Shown: piece by piece, positions 60,908 through 64,000 of the stretch
How positions within the stretch are numbered: position 1 is the stretch's first letter
Layout of the letters: each line of letters starts with the position of its first letter
From: Bog-159 sp049516155
Lineage (GTDB): Bacteria > Acidobacteriota > Terriglobia > Bryobacterales > Bryobacteraceae
Length of the DNA stretch: 64,000 nt
Direction of reading: 5' to 3'
NCBI GenBank assembly: GCA_049516155.1
Contig: JBEKTJ010000001.1
Coordinates: 86,699-150,698 of the forward strand
Made by a program: the position numbers and the translations under genes
The notes under the pieces: generated by a model
What the model was told of the DNA's origin: nothing
Databases searched by the model: none
Seen by the model: the letters and a program-made list of their open reading frames with translations, nothing else

Positions 60908-61840
60908 TCACGCATAAACTGTCCACGACATTCCGCCGCGGCCGCGCTCCAGCCGGTTTTTACGCAGGCGCGTATGGTAATAGCGGCCTAGAAAGGCGAT
61001 CATCAACTCGCGCCCCCGCGATTGCGGTAGGCCCCGTTCAATCCGATCGATGCCGCGGCGGTAGATTTCGCCGAGCCTGCGCGCCGGGTCGCGCACCTGG
61101 TTCATGTAGGTGACGCGGCGGTGGTGACGGTCGTAATGACAGTCGCCGTGATCGTCTATGTGCATGATCAGCGATCCGGCGAGGTAAATCGGAGAGGCGT
61201 AGCGCAACGGGAGGCCGGGCACCAGCAGATGGGCCAGCAGGGTAATGGCATGGCCGCTGCGGTCGCGGGCACACTCGCGCAGCATGCGCAGCAGCGCCCG
61301 GCGCGGGCCGCTTTCCGTGGGAAGCTTAGCCGCGCGCAATTCGACATCCCGTTTCTGCGTGAGAAATAAACTGAAAACCGCCTGGCGCAGCAGCGGGTCC
61401 AGCATATCGCGCTCGCTGAACAGCCGTGCCAGGATAACGTAGAAGAGCCGTTCGCGGTCGTTGCGCAACTCGAACCAGCCTTTGGTAAGCAGCAGTTCAT
61501 AGCGTTCCAGGTATTCGCGCGCGGCGGCCTCGCCGAAGTCGTCCAGAAAGCTGTCGCCCAGAAAGCAGCAGGCGCCATATAATGCGGCGATCCGCATGTG
61601 GCGCCCGTCGAACGGCTGGCCCCCGATTAACGTGCAGGCTCGCCCCACCAGGACCATTTTGGTGCTGAGCTCCACCATTTTCGAGTATTCGAGCTCGGCC
61701 AGCATGAGGGGATGATAGCTGCGGACGAGTCGTTTCAGAACCCCCTCGACCTGCCGCCGGTGCGAACGGGCGAGTACATCGAGTCGACCTGGCGCATCCT
61801 GCAGGCCCCGTGGCTTGTCGAGCGTTTTTCGGCTACTCAC
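60908..61840 (-). CDS. Class I isoprenoid-synthase-like protein (first gene of the 13-gene cluster)
   Basis: This 310-residue, largely helical protein contains two Asp-rich segments at the expected spacing for the isoprenoid synthase fold: CCFLGDSFLDDFGE (about 89-102) and IMHIDDHGDCHYDRH (about 225-240), followed by a basic RVTYMNQVRDP. It is probably a prenyl-transferring or terpene-type enzyme, or a non-catalytic relative. GTG start at 61840. The geranylgeranyl-reductase-type gene downstream fits an isoprenoid theme. Confidence 0.72.
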   Translation of the reverse strand: MSSRKTLDKPRGLQDAPGRLDVLARSHRRQVEGVLKRLVRSYHPLMLAELEYSKMVELSTKMVLVGRACTLIGGQPFDGRHMRIAALYGACCFLGDSFLDDFGEAAAREYLERYELLLTKGWFELRNDRERLFYVILARLFSERDMLDPLLRQAVFSLFLTQKRDVELRAAKLPTESGPRRALLRMLRECARDRSGHAITLLAHLLVPGLPLRYASPIYLAGSLIMHIDDHGDCHYDRHHRRVTYMNQVRDPARRLGEIYRRGIDRIERGLPQSRGRELMIAFLGRYYHTRLRKNRLERGRGGMSWTVYA

Positions 61841-62427
61841 AGTCGCCCCGTGAACCCTATACTATGACAGTCTACGAAGCGGGACGCAAGGAAGTGAACG
61901 GCATCGAAACTGGCAGAGACGCCATTGCCTGGAGAGTCGCATTTTTCGCGGCGATTTCCCTCCGTCTCGCGATTGGAAATGATAAACGGCTAATTCTACT
62001 TAATTTCAGAGCCGTGCCCAACAATACGGTGTCGTCTCTGCTGGGGGATCGCGTTCCTGTCCGGGCCGGGATAAAACGACTGCGGGGCACTCGAAGATGG
62101 TTGGCGAGCCTGCGGCGGGTTCCGGCAGACGAATCCCAGGAGGGTTCCCATGGGGGAACCGTCAATCGCTGCGAGACGCCTGCCAGAATATGCGTGCGGC
62201 CTCCCGCGCGAGAGAGCCCGACCGACGTACGGGCGCCGCGCGCCTGGGCTTAAAGGGCGGCGGCATTCTGCTCCGACAGATCATTCGTCAGGTGCATGGG
62301 CCGGGTTCTCCAAATTAGCCTTGCTGCCAGTGTGCGCGAACCGTCGGGGTATGTCCATCCACGCTACCCGATTGCATTTGGCGACGGGTTTGGCACAGCG
62401 TTCCGCCGCTGACGCTCACGCCCCCAT
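61841..62427. other. Intergenic region upstream of the 13-gene cluster
   Basis: This region of about 590 bp has no protein-like frame. It must contain the operon promoter; a TAGTAT box (near 61860 on the minus strand) is the only candidate I noticed, without a convincing -35. Plus-strand frames here look like noise. Confidence 0.4.
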
Positions 62428-63200
62428 TTATGGCTGCGTGACCGAAGGATTCGCCGCCTTTGACTGGCCGGAAAGAAGCAGGCTGCTCCAGTCGAAATTG
62501 AAGCCGACGTGGCCGCGAACTTCATTGAACTTGATAAGGTCCGTACGATTGGACCAAGTGATGCCTACGGGAATGCGGAAGCCGCTTTTCAAGCCGAAGG
62601 TCGCCATGGCCTGCGCAACCACCATGTTGCCCTTGGGAGCCAGCGGAGTTGCGGCCGAACCTGGCAACACGATATTGGTGTTCGGAGCCAAGTTGATTCT
62701 GATACTGATAGTATGTCGGCGGCGAAATTAAACGTGATGGCGGAATCGTTCGTCTTCGATTTCTTATCCGCGTTCGGCTTCGTATTTGTGTTCGGCTTCG
62801 CGCCGGTTGCCGCAGCGTTCTTGTTTTGCCCGCCGGAGGACTTCGTGGAAGACGTGTCGGCGGCCAGCGTGCCGGGGTGCAGCGTGTATATCAAGCGCGC
62901 CGTGGAGACTCGAGGCTGATTATTGGGGCGCGCGTAGCTGTATTCGAGGTGAGCGGACGCTTGAGTTTGACGGATTTTATTGACGGCTAAATCCCGCGCC
63001 GCCATGTAGGCGTTGGCGGGTTGCAGGAATTGCTTGAGAGAATCGACGATCTTGCTGTCGTCTGCAGGCCAGCCGGAGATGAGGGCATCCCATTTGTCTG
63101 TTACCACCTTTGTGAGCTTGGCATCGTCGGCGCCACTTGCAACCAGGGCTCTAATGCTGGCCGTCGCATCCTTGACATCCGCGGCGTTAAGTTGGGCCAA
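62428..63200 (-). pseudogene. Hypothetical gene cut by an IS1595-type element and frameshifted
   Basis: The 5' part (to 63200) encodes a helical region (TDKWDALISGWPADDSKIV) and a Lys/Asn/Thr linker; it starts at the IS boundary with no proper start codon context. Near 62700 the frame shifts and the continuation (LAPNTNIVLPGS; FRIPVGITWSNRTDLIKFNEVRGHVGFNFDW) runs in the other frame to 62428. The family is not recognised; the end resembles an outer-membrane-type protein. Confidence 0.75.
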
Positions 63201-63207
63201 AAATTAC

Positions 63208-63236
63208 TTGACTCACCCAGCGCTTTGGGGTACCAT
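63208..63236 (+). promoter_or_regulatory. Promoter of the IS1595-type transposase gene
   Basis: TTGACT (63208-63213), a 17-nt spacer and TACCAT (63231-63236) lie just upstream of the transposase ATG at 63243. Confidence 0.6.
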
Positions 63237-63242
63237 TGATCC

Positions 63243-64000
63243 ATGGACGCGATACAAGTCCCAACTACCCTGATGGAAGCCATCAAGCACTTTGCCGAAC
63301 CGGCTGTCTGCGTAGCCTTCATGGCCCGGATTCGCTGGGAGGACGGGCCGGAATGCCCGCGCTGCCAGTCCAAGCGGTCTTCGTTCCTCACGACCCGTCT
63401 TATGTGGAAATGTCTGGACTGCAAAAAGCAGTACTCGGTTAAGGTCGGGTCCATCTTTGAGGACAGTCCGCTTGGTCTGGACAAATGGCTCTGCGCGATG
63501 TGGATGATTGCCAACGACAAGAACGGCGTCTCCTCATATGAGATCGCGCGGGGCATTGGCATCACTCAGAAATCCGCGTGGTTCATGCTGCATCGGATTC
63601 GGGACGCCATGCGAACGGGGACCTTTGCGAAGCTCTCCGGCGAAGTCGAGGTGGACGAAACCTTCATCGGTGGCAAAGCGCGCAATATGCACGCTGGCCG
63701 GAAAGCGAAAAAGATCCATGGCCGTGGACCGAGCGACAAAGCGATAGCCTTCGGTATGGTCGAGCGGGGCGGAGAGGTCCGGACGGTTACAGTGGATACT
63801 CGCAAACGTAAAGACCTTGAACCAATCATCAAAGAGAACGTTCAGGCCGGGTCCGCGATTTTCAGCGATGAACTGAAATCATACGAGACGCTGGAGGGCG
63901 ACTTTCAACATTCGGTCATAAACCATGCTGTCGAGTACGTCAACGGGAATGTCCACACGAACACGATGGAAAACTTCTGGAGTCTCTTGAAGCGCGGCTT
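63243..64000 (+). mobile_element. IS1595-family (ISXO2-like) transposase, cut by the window edge
   Basis: Open from ATG 63243 to the end of the window (about 252 codons). N-terminal zinc ribbon CPRCQSKRSS...WKCLDC, the helical segment SSYEIARGIGITQKSAWFMLHRIR, then the ISXO2 catalytic core: Asp in VEVDETFIGGK, Asp in FSDELKSYETL, and the third acidic position in NTMENFWSLLKRG. The element has interrupted the minus-strand gene to its left near 63200. Its right end is not in the window. Confidence 0.92.

Noticed and set aside
61810..62253. 147-residue plus-strand frame upstream of the cluster
   Set aside because: Arg-rich random composition, no ribosome site, and it starts inside the isoprenoid-synthase-like gene.

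Overview
The window looks like a chromosomal segment of an acidobacterium, probably of the Solibacter/Bryobacter type. The lineage markers are two VWFA-related proteins of the Acidobacteria-expanded type (42606-43640 and 48825-49955), a PadR regulator coupled to a duplicated MacB/FtsX 'orphan' permease (17917-20920), a PEP-CTERM protein, high G+C, and frequent GTG/TTG starts. The assignment is an inference from gene content; no rRNA is present.

Layout. 0-8.2 kb: a secreted GH13 amylase-like enzyme, then a translationally coupled signalling set on the minus strand (7TM-GAF-PAS histidine kinase, stand-alone receiver, REC-PAS-GGDEF-EAL protein). 8.5-12.3 kb: a NatAB-like ABC exporter, a long-form dCTP deaminase and initiator tRNA-Met. 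12.4-17.9 kb: an S55-like protein, a secreted beta-propeller protein and a metallophosphoesterase. 17.9-20.96 kb: ADOP permease and PadR behind a promoter whose spacer and -10 box are covered by a palindrome. 21.1-26.25 kb: a complete Tol-Pal operon (tolQ-tolR-tolA/tonB-like-tolB-pal-cpoB) closed by a clear terminator. 26.3-27.7 kb: an aldehyde dehydrogenase.

27.7-33.2 kb is an accessory block lying at the 3' side of a tRNA-Glu gene. It carries a four-gene coupled operon: DUF4236-like membrane protein, TerY/YegL-type VWA protein, PP2C phosphatase, and a YegI-like kinase with a helix-hairpin-helix, three membrane segments and a C-terminal EDH/LGG/NLWP domain predicted to lie outside the cytoplasm. 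33.3-39.5 kb is a scarred region: a broken RraA-like gene, a coupled pair of S1C-type proteases with a LuxR regulator whose receiver lacks its phosphoacceptor, a dead Uma2 copy beside an intact one, a decayed IS integrase fragment, and a broken duplicate of one protease gene.

39.6-54.3 kb is ordinary chromosome: Rid-domain protein, KDG-kinase-like sugar kinase, VWFA proteins, S24 peptidase coupled to MutY, alpha/beta hydrolase, M61 peptidase, receiver protein, PEP-CTERM protein, Nramp-like transporter and a second GH13 enzyme.

54.3-61.84 kb is the most unusual part. Thirteen minus-strand genes, packed with 0-19 nt gaps or stop/start overlaps, encode a class I isoprenoid-synthase-like protein, a geranylgeranyl-reductase-type flavoprotein, a Cys/His metal-site protein, several small proteins with amphipathic helices and Cys/Gly-rich tails, Ig-like or beta-sandwich proteins (two paralogous) and a protein with an N-x-x-P-L repeat. 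I know no named system with this composition. I infer a lipid- or isoprenoid-associated particle or surface structure, but its function is not established. The window ends in a disrupted gene cut by an IS1595-family element that runs off the right edge.
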